Below, in pieces: positions 1-6,283 of a DNA stretch of 14,527 bases. Location: the NCBI GenBank assembly GCA_946406585.1, contig CAMJLI010000031.1, positions 1-14,527 of the forward strand. The letters run 5' to 3'. Source of the stretch: an uncultured Prevotellaceae bacterium. Lineage in GTDB: Bacteria > Bacteroidota > Bacteroidia > Bacteroidales > Bacteroidaceae. The translations under genes and the position numbers were made by a program. The number at the start of each line of letters is the position of its first letter. Position 1 is the first letter of the stretch. The notes beneath the pieces were generated by a model, which worked only from the letters and a program-made list of their open reading frames with translations, had not been told where the DNA came from and did not search any database.

Positions 1-230
1 CCTACATGGACATACACAACGACACGGCAATAGTGGAGCACGAGGCCACCACATCGAAAATCAGCGAAGACCAACTCTTCTATTGCAACCAACGCGGCAT
101 TCCAACAGAAGAGGCCGTGGGACTGATAGTCAATGGATATGCTAAAGAAGTGCTCAACAAGTTGCCAATGGAATTTGCCGTGGAAGCCCAGAAACTGTTG
201 TCCGTATCCTTGGAGGGCACCGTGGGGTGA
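1..230 (+). CDS. sufB: Fe-S cluster assembly scaffold SufB, C-terminal fragment
   Basis: This is the last 75 or so codons of SufB; the gene begins before the window, so the ATG at position 6 is internal and not the start. SufB is the cytoplasmic scaffold subunit of the SufBCD complex, on which nascent iron-sulfur clusters are built. Recognisable conserved C-terminal SufB features are the EHEATTSKI stretch, the [11 protein letters not shown] segment, and the closing [12 protein letters not shown] run followed by a short acidic end. The TGA stop is at 228-230, and sufC starts 33 bases later in the same direction. The match to SufB rather than SufD rests on this C-terminal pattern and on a complete sufD lying two genes downstream. 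The visible fragment shows no frameshift. Confidence 0.93.
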   Translation, partial: YMDIHNDTAIVEHEATTSKISEDQLFYCNQRGIPTEEAVGLIVNGYAKEVLNKLPMEFAVEAQKLLSVSLEGTVG

Positions 231-263
231 CCACTAATTCATAAATAAAGATAATACATACCT

Positions 264-1028
264 ATGCTCGAAGTTATAAACCTACACGCAAAGATAGGCG
301 ACAAGGAAATCCTAAGAGGCATCAACCTCAAAATAAAAGACGGAGAGACACACGCCATCATGGGACCTAACGGTTCGGGAAAAAGCACTCTAAGCGCAGT
401 GCTCACCGGCAATCCTCTCTATGAAGTGACTGAGGGGGAAGTGTGGTTCAACGGAAAAGACCTGCTCGCCATGAAACCGGAAGACAGGGCACGCGAAGGC
501 CTCTTCCTTTCTTTCCAATATCCAGTGGAAATACCCGGGGTGTCGATGACCAATTTCATGAGAGCTGCCATCAATGCCAAACGTGAATATCAGGGACTGG
601 AACCTCTGAATGCTGCAGAATTCCTAAAACTCATGCGCGAAAAGCGAAAAATTGTGGAACTCGACAGCAAATTGGCTCACAGGTCGGTGAACGAAGGATT
701 CAGCGGAGGCGAGAAGAAACGCAACGAGATTTTCCAAATGGCCATGCTCGAACCCAAACTCGCCATTCTCGACGAGACAGACTCCGGACTCGATGTGGAT
801 GCCATGCGCATCGTGGCTGATGGAGTGAACAAGATGCAGACACCTGAAACATCCACCATCGTCATCACACATTACGAGAGACTGCTGGACATGATAAAGC
901 CTGATGTGGTGCATGTGCTTTATCAAGGACGCATAGTGAAAACCGCCGGACCAGAACTGGCCAAGGAGATTGAAGCCAAAGGCTATGACTGGATAAAGAC
1001 AAGCCAAAAAAACGATGACAATGGGTAG
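264..1028 (+). CDS. sufC: Fe-S cluster assembly ATPase SufC
   Basis: SufC is the ABC-type ATPase of the cytoplasmic SufBCD complex; ATP-driven SufC dimerisation is known to reshape the SufB-SufD core during cluster assembly. At 254 residues it has the usual family length. Visible motifs are Walker A GPNGSGKST (residues 34-42), Q-loop Gln85, the signature FSGGEKKRNE (146-155), Walker B ending in Asp170-Glu171, the D-loop SGLD (174-177) and switch His203. The SGGEKKRNE form is typical of SufC as opposed to transport ABC proteins, and there is no membrane segment. The start is the first ATG after sufB, with only an A-rich, AT-rich stretch upstream and no clear Shine-Dalgarno. Its last codons overlap the start of sufD, which suggests translational coupling. 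Confidence 0.97.
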   Translation: MLEVINLHAKIGDKEILRGINLKIKDGETHAIMGPNGSGKSTLSAVLTGNPLYEVTEGEVWFNGKDLLAMKPEDRAREGLFLSFQYPVEIPGVSMTNFMRAAINAKREYQGLEPLNAAEFLKLMREKRKIVELDSKLAHRSVNEGFSGGEKKRNEIFQMAMLEPKLAILDETDSGLDVDAMRIVADGVNKMQTPETSTIVITHYERLLDMIKPDVVHVLYQGRIVKTAGPELAKEIEAKGYDWIKTSQKNDDNG

Positions 1029-2364
1029 CGAACAACAATACATCGACCTCTACAGCCAGTGCCGGCAAATGATAATGCAGCACTCTGGGGGCGCACTCAA
1101 CAACGTGCGGGACCTGGCTTTTGAGAACTTCAAGCAAATGAAGTTCCCCAACAGGAAGGTGGAACGCTACAAATACACCGACATGCAGGCTGTCTTCGCA
1201 CCTGACCTCGGCCTCAACCTGAACAGACTCGAAATACCCACCAACCCATACGATGCCTTTAAATGTGACGTGCCTAACCTGAGCACATCACTATATTTCG
1301 TGGTGAACGATGCCTTCTTCGACAAGGCTCTGCCCAAAAGCCATCTCCCACAAGGAGTCATCGTAGACTCTCTGCGCAAAATGGCCTCTGAACAACCAAG
1401 CATCATTGACAAACATTATGGGAGATTGGCAAACTCTAAAGAGGATGCCGTGACAGCCCTCAACACCATGCTCGCGCAAGACGGACTGGTGGTGTACGTG
1501 CCTAAAGGAGTGGTGGTGGACAGGACCATACAAGTTATCAACATCCTGAGGTCGGACGTGGACCTGATGGTCAACAGGCGCGTGCTCGTCATACTCGAAG
1601 ACCACGCCGAGGTTAAGTTGCTCTTCTGCGACCATGCCGCCGACGACAGGCTGTTCCTCGCCACTGAAGTGGTGGAGGCCTTCGTGGGAAATGATGCCTC
1701 TCTCGAACTATACACCCTCGAAGAGACACACAACAAGAACTGCAGAGTGTGCAACACCTACATCGAACAGCAAGCCGGAAGCAATGTAAGACACAACGTC
1801 ATAACATTGCACAACGGAATGACACGCAACCTCACCAACATTTCATTGGTTGGTGAAGGTGCTGAATGCCAACTCTATGGATGCGCCATTTCCGACAAGC
1901 ATCAGCATGTGGACAACAACACCCTCATCGACCACCAAGCAGCTCACTGCACAAGCAACGAACGATACAAATATGTGCTCGACGGTCAATCCACCGGGGC
2001 CTTTGCCGGAAGGGTGCTCGTGAGGCATGGGGCACAAAAGACAGAATCGGCAATGACAAACCAAAACCTGTGCTCTACAAAAGAGTGCAGGATGTATACC
2101 CAACCCATGCTTGAAATCTATGCCGACGATGTGAAATGCTCGCATGGCAGCACCGTGGGACAAATCAACGACGCCGCTCTCTTCTACATGCAGCAGAGGG
2201 GTATAAGCCTCAAGGAGGCAAGAATGCTGTTGCAAACAGCTTTTGTCAACGAGGTGATAGACCAAATGAACCTTGAACCGCTGCGCGACCGACTGCACTA
2301 CCTTGTGGACAAGCGCTTCCGTGGCGAACTTAACAAATGTGAAGGCTGCAAACTGTGCAAGTAA
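1015..2364 (+). CDS. sufD: Fe-S cluster assembly protein SufD
   Basis: SufD is the SufB paralogue that completes the SufB-SufC2-SufD complex and is linked to iron acquisition and cluster formation at the SufB-SufD interface. The 449-residue product has the beta-helix core region and the conserved KCSHGSTVG motif; His377 should match the SufD histidine implicated at the interface in E. coli (family knowledge, position inferred). Near the C-terminus the QRGIS...EAR helices match the SufB/SufD pattern. The start at 1015 overlaps sufC by 14 bases; an alternative ATG six bases later (1021) cannot be excluded. An odd feature is the extreme C-terminus, CEGCKLCK, which puts cysteines at 442, 445 and 448 in a CxxCxxC spacing that E. 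coli SufD lacks as far as I recall. Confidence 0.94.
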   Translation: MTMGSEQQYIDLYSQCRQMIMQHSGGALNNVRDLAFENFKQMKFPNRKVERYKYTDMQAVFAPDLGLNLNRLEIPTNPYDAFKCDVPNLSTSLYFVVNDAFFDKALPKSHLPQGVIVDSLRKMASEQPSIIDKHYGRLANSKEDAVTALNTMLAQDGLVVYVPKGVVVDRTIQVINILRSDVDLMVNRRVLVILEDHAEVKLLFCDHAADDRLFLATEVVEAFVGNDASLELYTLEETHNKNCRVCNTYIEQQAGSNVRHNVITLHNGMTRNLTNISLVGEGAECQLYGCAISDKHQHVDNNTLIDHQAAHCTSNERYKYVLDGQSTGAFAGRVLVRHGAQKTESAMTNQNLCSTKECRMYTQPMLEIYADDVKCSHGSTVGQINDAALFYMQQRGISLKEARMLLQTAFVNEVIDQMNLEPLRDRLHYLVDKRFRGELNKCEGCKLCK

Positions 2365-2412
2365 ACGGCTGACTACAATCACCGATAGTGTTTCATCATA
2401 CATTTGACCAAC

Positions 2413-3633
2413 ATGCAGATGCTTTATGACATAGAGCACATCAGACAAGACTTTCCAATCTTGTCGAGGGATGTGTATGGAAAACCTCTTGTTTATCTCG
2501 ACAACGGAGCAACCACGCAAAAACCGCTTTGCGTGCTGGATGCCATGCGCGAGGAATACCTCAACGTGAACGCCAACGTTCACCGAGGGGTTCACTATCT
2601 CTCGCAACAGGCCACCGACCTGCATGAGGCTGCTCGTGAGAGAGTGAGAAAATTCATTAATGCTGAAAAGACAGAAGAAATAGTGTTCACAAGGGGCACC
2701 ACCGAGGCCATCAACTTGGTGGCTGCTTCTTTCGGCGAACTAATGAACAAGGACGACGAGGTTATCGTTTCTGTCATGGAGCACCATTCCAACATCGTCC
2801 CTTGGCAACTGCTCGCCAGCAGGAAAGGAACAAGAATCAAGGTCATACCCATCAACGACCGGGGGGAACTGATTATTGACGAATACAAGAAGCTGTTCAA
2901 CGAACATACGCGCATCGTCAGCATAACTCATGTGAGCAACGTGCTTGGCACCATCAATCCCATTGATGACATCATACGCATAGCGCACAGCCATGGCGTG
3001 CCGGTACTGATTGACGGCGCACAAAGCGCACCACACATCAAAATAGACGTTCAAGCCCTCGACTGCGACTTCTTTGCCTTCAGTGGTCACAAGATGTACG
3101 GGCCCACAGGGATTGGAGTGCTCTATGGCAAGGAGGAATGGCTTGAGAAGATGCCACCATACCAGGGTGGTGGCGAGATGATTGACACTGTGAGCTTTGA
3201 GAAGACCACTTTCGAAAAGCCACCATTGAAATTCGAGGCAGGCACACCCGACTATGTAGCAACTCATGGACTGTCCGTGGCAATAGACTACATCGAAAGC
3301 ATTGGGATGGACAACATTGCGGCACACGAACGCCAACTGACAGAATACTGCATGCAGCAGTTGCGCAACATCGAGGGTGCCAGACTCATCGGAGAGGCAA
3401 GCGACAAGGATGCCGTGGTCAGTTTCCTGATAGGCAACATACATCACCTCGACATGGGCACGCTGCTCGACCGGCTGGGCATTGCCGTTCGCACTGGTCA
3501 TCATTGCGCACAACCGCTGATGGAGCGCATGAGAGTGCAAGGCACGGTGAGGGCGTCTTTCGCCCTATACAACACCATGGAGGAGGTGGACATCCTCGTG
3601 AATGGCATAAGGAGAGTAATGAAAATGTTTTGA
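2413..3633 (+). CDS. sufS: Cysteine desulfurase SufS (class II, PLP-dependent)
   Basis: SufS takes sulfur from L-cysteine as an enzyme persulfide, giving alanine, and supplies it to the SufBCD scaffold in the cytosol. The fold-type I aminotransferase pattern is clear: YLDNGATTQKP near the N-terminus, the VMEHHSNIVPWQ motif, the PLP-lysine motif SGHKMYGPTG, and the active-site cysteine in the RTGHHCAQP loop typical of class II enzymes. Counted from the ATG chosen here, the lysine is 227 and the cysteine 365. The frame stays open up to a TTG at 2404, but the ATG at 2413 is the more likely start; ATG 2419 is a close alternative. The length of about 406 residues is normal. No sufE or sufU follows; the next gene is rnhB after 3 bases. 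Confidence 0.96.
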   Translation: MQMLYDIEHIRQDFPILSRDVYGKPLVYLDNGATTQKPLCVLDAMREEYLNVNANVHRGVHYLSQQATDLHEAARERVRKFINAEKTEEIVFTRGTTEAINLVAASFGELMNKDDEVIVSVMEHHSNIVPWQLLASRKGTRIKVIPINDRGELIIDEYKKLFNEHTRIVSITHVSNVLGTINPIDDIIRIAHSHGVPVLIDGAQSAPHIKIDVQALDCDFFAFSGHKMYGPTGIGVLYGKEEWLEKMPPYQGGGEMIDTVSFEKTTFEKPPLKFEAGTPDYVATHGLSVAIDYIESIGMDNIAAHERQLTEYCMQQLRNIEGARLIGEASDKDAVVSFLIGNIHHLDMGTLLDRLGIAVRTGHHCAQPLMERMRVQGTVRASFALYNTMEEVDILVNGIRRVMKMF

Positions 3634-3636
3634 GGT

Positions 3637-4248
3637 ATGCTGAAAAGCTATTATCATAAAGGCGTGATAGAAGCTGGCTGCGACGAGGCTGGACGTGGGT
3701 GTCTGGCTGGCAGTGTATATGCCGCTGCTGTCATTCTGCCCCAAGACTATGAGAATCCCTTGCTCAACGACTCGAAGAAACTGACCGAAAAGCAACGCTA
3801 TGCCCTGCGCGAAGTTGTGATTCGCGATGCTGTGGCATGGGCTGTGGGTGTGGTGACGCCAGAGGAAATCGACAGCATAAACATTCTGAATGCTTCTTTC
3901 CTTGCCATGCACCGTGCTCTTGACCAACTCGCAGTGCGACCGCAAGCCATAATAGTGGACGGAAACAGATTCAAGCCCTACTGTGGCCTGCCCTACTCCA
4001 CCATAGTGAAGGGTGACGGCAAATATCTTTCCATCGCTGCTGCCAGCATCCTGGCAAAGACCTTTCGCGACGACTACATGAACAACCTTGCCAAGGAATA
4101 TCCATATTATGGATGGGCAAAAAACAAGGGTTATCCCACACGCGAGCACCGCGAGGCAATTCGACAACATGGCATCTCGCCATACCATAGGAAATCATAC
4201 AACCTGCTCGGCGATGGGCAATTGATGCTGCCTTTCGCCGACTTCTGA
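3637..4248 (+). CDS. rnhB: Ribonuclease HII
   Basis: RNase HII cuts the RNA strand of RNA-DNA hybrids and starts removal of single ribonucleotides misincorporated into DNA. The 203-residue length matches the family (about 200). Conserved catalytic carboxylates are visible: Asp16-Glu17 in GCDEAGRG, Asp108 in IIVDGN, and Asp127 in the [17 protein letters not shown] segment. The GRG motif, which in this family recognises the 2'-hydroxyl, is at 19-21. The C-terminal [17 protein letters not shown] stretch is also typical. The gene starts 3 bases after the sufS stop, so it is almost certainly the last gene of the suf transcript. A GAGG sits within a few bases of the ATG, too close for a normal ribosome-binding site. 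No functional tie to Fe-S assembly is known to me. Confidence 0.96.
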   Translation: MLKSYYHKGVIEAGCDEAGRGCLAGSVYAAAVILPQDYENPLLNDSKKLTEKQRYALREVVIRDAVAWAVGVVTPEEIDSINILNASFLAMHRALDQLAVRPQAIIVDGNRFKPYCGLPYSTIVKGDGKYLSIAAASILAKTFRDDYMNNLAKEYPYYGWAKNKGYPTREHREAIRQHGISPYHRKSYNLLGDGQLMLPFADF

Positions 4249-4270
4249 TAAAACATTACCTTCAACAAAG

Positions 4271-4305
4271 CCACTAAAGACCCTAAGGACCCTAAAGCCC
4301 TAAAA
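4271..4305 (+). repeat. Short 9-bp-period CTAA tandem repeat
   Basis: Directly after rnhB, CTAA cores occur at 4274, 4283, 4292 and 4300, that is at steps of 9, 9 and 8 bases. The unit is roughly CCCTAAAGA with small changes. The array lies 25 bases past the rnhB stop and just before the promoter of the sugar transferase gene. It cannot form a stable hairpin with itself, so it is not an ordinary terminator. Its phase and position resemble the larger arrays at 11667-11750 and 12669-12784. Confidence 0.7.
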
Positions 4306-4320
4306 AACTTTGTCTTTTGC

Positions 4321-4351
4321 TTTGCATTTCGCTCCGCTTGCACTATCTTTG
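4321..4351 (+). promoter_or_regulatory. Bacteroidetes-type promoter for the sugar transferase gene
   Basis: A -33 box TTTG (4321-4324) is followed after 19 bases by a -7 box TATCTTTG (4344-4351), an exact match to the Bacteroidetes consensus TAnnTTTG. Transcription would start near 4357, leaving an untranslated leader of only about 20 bases. The -7 box is flanked by TTGCA (4338-4342) and TGCAA (4350-4354), an inverted repeat that could be an operator. No terminator was found between rnhB and this promoter, so some readthrough from the suf operon is possible. Confidence 0.8.
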
Positions 4352-4374
4352 CAAATGTTTTAACAGCATCCCTA

Positions 4375-5850
4375 ATGCCAGCTAAGAAATATTCAATGGG
4401 TAATGGAATGATAAGGATTGCCGTGATAGCGGCAGACTTTATCATTCTTAACTTGTTGCTCTATTTGTCCTCTCGCTTTCTTGCAGGAATATACCCCATC
4501 TACCCACCCTATTTCAAGCAAGAGCCACGAATAACATTCATCATGGCGAATATCTCCATGATTATCGGGCAAATCACATTTAGCTCAATCATACATCGCC
4601 GGCGAACCAATATAGACGAGGTGTTCATGAGCGTTCTGAAATTGTGCCTGCTGCAGAACACCTTCATGTTTGTATGCCTGAGACTCATTGGTGGAAACAC
4701 CGGCGGCATGTTCAAGTTCATGGTTATCTTCGGATTCACCGAACTTGTAATAATCTTTATCAGCCGCATAATTGAGAAACTATTCATCAAATGGTTCAGG
4801 CAGGCAGGTCGCAACACACGGAGCGTGATGTTCGTAGGCAACGACCCTTCAATACTTATGCTCTACCGCAATCTCATCTCCGACTCTTCCACAGGATACA
4901 AGATGAGAGGCTATTATGCCGACTCGCCTATAGAGAACTGCCCCTCGGAAGTGAAGCACTTGGGAAGCATCAAACAATTGAACGAATTGATTGATTCTTC
5001 ACAAAATAAAGAGCAAGACAGTTCCGGCCTATCATCCATTCAAGAATTGAATGATGTATTGTCAATAGACGAACTGTTCTGCAGTTTGTCGCACGACGAA
5101 AACGAGGAAATAATAAAACTAATCAGATTTTGCGACCATAACATAATACATTTCTACTACGTGCCGAGAATTTCGGGCAACTTCCTTCTCAACCTTCAAC
5201 CTGAACGGTTGGCAGATACCACAGTATACACCAACCATCACGAACCTCTGTCACATCCTTTCAATTGGTTTGTAAAACGTTCTTTCGACATTGTGGTGAG
5301 CTTTGTCGTATGCTGCTTGATGATTCCGTTCATACCCATCATAGCATTCTTCATCAAAACGCAAAGTCCCGGACCTATTTTCTTCAAGCAAAAGAGAACA
5401 GGATTCAATGGCCGCACATTCACCTGTCTGAAATTCAGGTCGATGCATGTGAACAAAGATGCTGACTTGAAACAGGCAACTAAAGACGACCCGAGGAAAT
5501 TCCCATTTGGCAACTTCATCCGAAAAACCAACATCGACGAGTTCCCACAATTCTTCAATGTGCTCAAAGGCGACATGAGCATCGTAGGGCCAAGACCTCA
5601 CATGCTGGCGCATACAGAATTGTATGGGCAGATTATCGACAAATACATGGTGAGACACTTCAGCCTGCCAGGCATCACGGGATGGGCACAAGTGAGTGGC
5701 AGCAGGGGCGAAACCAAAGAATTGTGGGAAATGGAGGAACGCATCCAGAAAGACATCTGGTATATTGAGAATTGGACGTTTTGGCTTGACATTAAAATAA
5801 TACTCCGAACAGCCGTGTCCTTGCTGATACCCGACAACAAGGCTTATTAG
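4375..5850 (+). CDS. Polyprenyl-phosphate sugar-1-phosphate transferase (exopolysaccharide initiating enzyme)
   Basis: Enzymes of this family move a hexose-1-phosphate from a nucleotide sugar to undecaprenyl phosphate in the inner membrane, the first step of capsule or exopolysaccharide assembly. The 491-residue protein has the large WcaJ/CpsE-like architecture. About four N-terminal membrane segments (near 12-32, 53-73, 88-106 and 113-131) are followed by a Rossmann-like central part starting at VMFVGN (151) and a C-terminal bacterial sugar transferase domain from KRSFD (301). That domain contains the hydrophobic helix ending in SPGP, the KFRSM motif, the catalytic acidic pair Asp388-Glu389 in NIDEFPQF, and SIVGPRP. 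The sugar cannot be told from sequence. The gene stands alone behind its own promoter, without glycosyltransferases or flippase beside it, so it may serve loci elsewhere. A stretch near 198-230 looks like a small insertion. Confidence 0.92.
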   Translation: MPAKKYSMGNGMIRIAVIAADFIILNLLLYLSSRFLAGIYPIYPPYFKQEPRITFIMANISMIIGQITFSSIIHRRRTNIDEVFMSVLKLCLLQNTFMFVCLRLIGGNTGGMFKFMVIFGFTELVIIFISRIIEKLFIKWFRQAGRNTRSVMFVGNDPSILMLYRNLISDSSTGYKMRGYYADSPIENCPSEVKHLGSIKQLNELIDSSQNKEQDSSGLSSIQELNDVLSIDELFCSLSHDENEEIIKLIRFCDHNIIHFYYVPRISGNFLLNLQPERLADTTVYTNHHEPLSHPFNWFVKRSFDIVVSFVVCCLMIPFIPIIAFFIKTQSPGPIFFKQKRTGFNGRTFTCLKFRSMHVNKDADLKQATKDDPRKFPFGNFIRKTNIDEFPQFFNVLKGDMSIVGPRPHMLAHTELYGQIIDKYMVRHFSLPGITGWAQVSGSRGETKELWEMEERIQKDIWYIENWTFWLDIKIILRTAVSLLIPDNKAY

Positions 5851-5853
5851 CAC

Positions 5854-5874
5854 AAACTTGGTTAATTCAAGTTT
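5854..5874 (+). terminator. Possible weak terminator hairpin after the sugar transferase gene
   Basis: AAACTTG (5854-5860) and CAAGTTT (5868-5874) form a 7-bp stem with a 7-base loop four bases past the stop codon. The stem is AT-rich and is followed by AATAATGTTAATTT rather than a clean T-run, so termination would be weak at best. It is the only candidate between this gene and the next promoter. Confidence 0.35.
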
Positions 5875-5920
5875 AATAATGTTAATTTGCAATCCAAGAA
5901 AACCAAAACCACATTATTTA

Positions 5921-5952
5921 TTTGTATATTTTCCAACAAAGTAGTATTTTTG
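5921..5952 (+). promoter_or_regulatory. Promoter upstream of the C10 protease leader
   Basis: TTTG (5921-5924), a 20-base gap and TATTTTTG (5945-5952) match the Bacteroidetes -33/-7 consensus TTTG and TAnnTTTG. Transcription would begin near 5959, within the first hairpin described next. No better promoter is visible between here and the protease start at 6284, so this is the best candidate for driving it, or for driving a short independent RNA. Confidence 0.7.
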
Positions 5953-5953
5953 C

Positions 5954-6005
5954 ACCCAAATACTTGGGTACGATTGCCTTTTGGCGATCAGATTTCTTTT
6001 ATTTT
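5954..6005 (+). terminator. Terminator-like double hairpin just downstream of a promoter (possible attenuator)
   Basis: ACCCAA (5954-5959) pairs with TTGGGT (5964-5969). Three bases later GATTGCC (5972-5978) pairs with GGCGATC (5983-5989) around a TTTT loop, including one G-T wobble. A T-rich run (ATTTCTTTTATTTT) follows. The second hairpin plus tail has the layout of an intrinsic terminator only some 15-45 bases from the predicted transcript start. The first hairpin may be partly cut off if transcription starts inside it. Function as attenuator, small RNA end or mRNA-stabilising 5' structure is inferred, not shown. Confidence 0.4.
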
Positions 6006-6167
6006 AGGGGTAATAACGGTATATATATCACTATTTTGAGATAACAAATGGGGGTCACTAAGACAATGCAGGTTGTATCAATAGTAAATAATATATTTCA
6101 CCATAGTGAGTTATTAAAATCTATGTCTAAGTGCTTTCTGATGACATCAAAACATATTAATGGACAG

Positions 6168-6223
6168 CTTGATTGCTGTTGTCACAAATGTCTGTCATTC
6201 AGAATTATATGACAAGCAACAAG
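6168..6223 (+). other. Bulged long-range stem in the protease leader
   Basis: The left arm at 6168-6183 (CTTG-A-TTGCT-GT-TGTC) is complementary to the right arm at 6211-6223 (GACA-AGCAA-CAAG). This gives 4+5+4 paired bases with two bulges and a 27-base apical loop. The structure ends 60 bases before the protease ATG and could affect translation or mRNA stability. In an AT-rich region such pairing may also be chance. Confidence 0.3.
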
Positions 6224-6283
6224 GACACGGGTTTCAAAACACACTAAAAAAATAAAAAATAGAATTATTATAACGCACCAAAT

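Larger units (their letters stand above)
5851..6283 (+). other. 433-base AT-rich intergenic region upstream of the C10 protease
   Basis: This stretch contains, in order, the weak hairpin at 5854-5874, a promoter (5921-5952), two hairpins with a T-rich tail (5954-6005), and a bulged long stem (6168-6223). The last 40 bases before the protease ATG are A-rich. If the promoter serves the protease, the leader is about 320 bases long, unusually long for this window. A 54-codon open frame at 6048-6212 exists but is not convincing as a gene. No tRNA, rRNA or riboswitch class that I can recognise is present. Confidence 0.7.

Noticed and set aside
1843..3540. Long minus-strand frames (260 and 266 codons) opposite sufD and sufS.
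   Set aside because: They mirror highly conserved plus-strand genes and encode His/Val-rich sequence of no family; typical antisense shadows of codon bias.
4249..4320. An intrinsic terminator after rnhB.
   Set aside because: I found no stem with a following T-run; the 9-bp repeats here are direct, not inverted.
6048..6212. A 54-codon open frame (begins MGVTKTMQ, contains CCCHKC) in the protease leader.
   Set aside because: It has no ribosome-binding site or clear family resemblance, lies in AT-rich DNA that also carries stem structures, and does not look like a C10 protease inhibitor. It could be real, but nothing in the sequence supports it.
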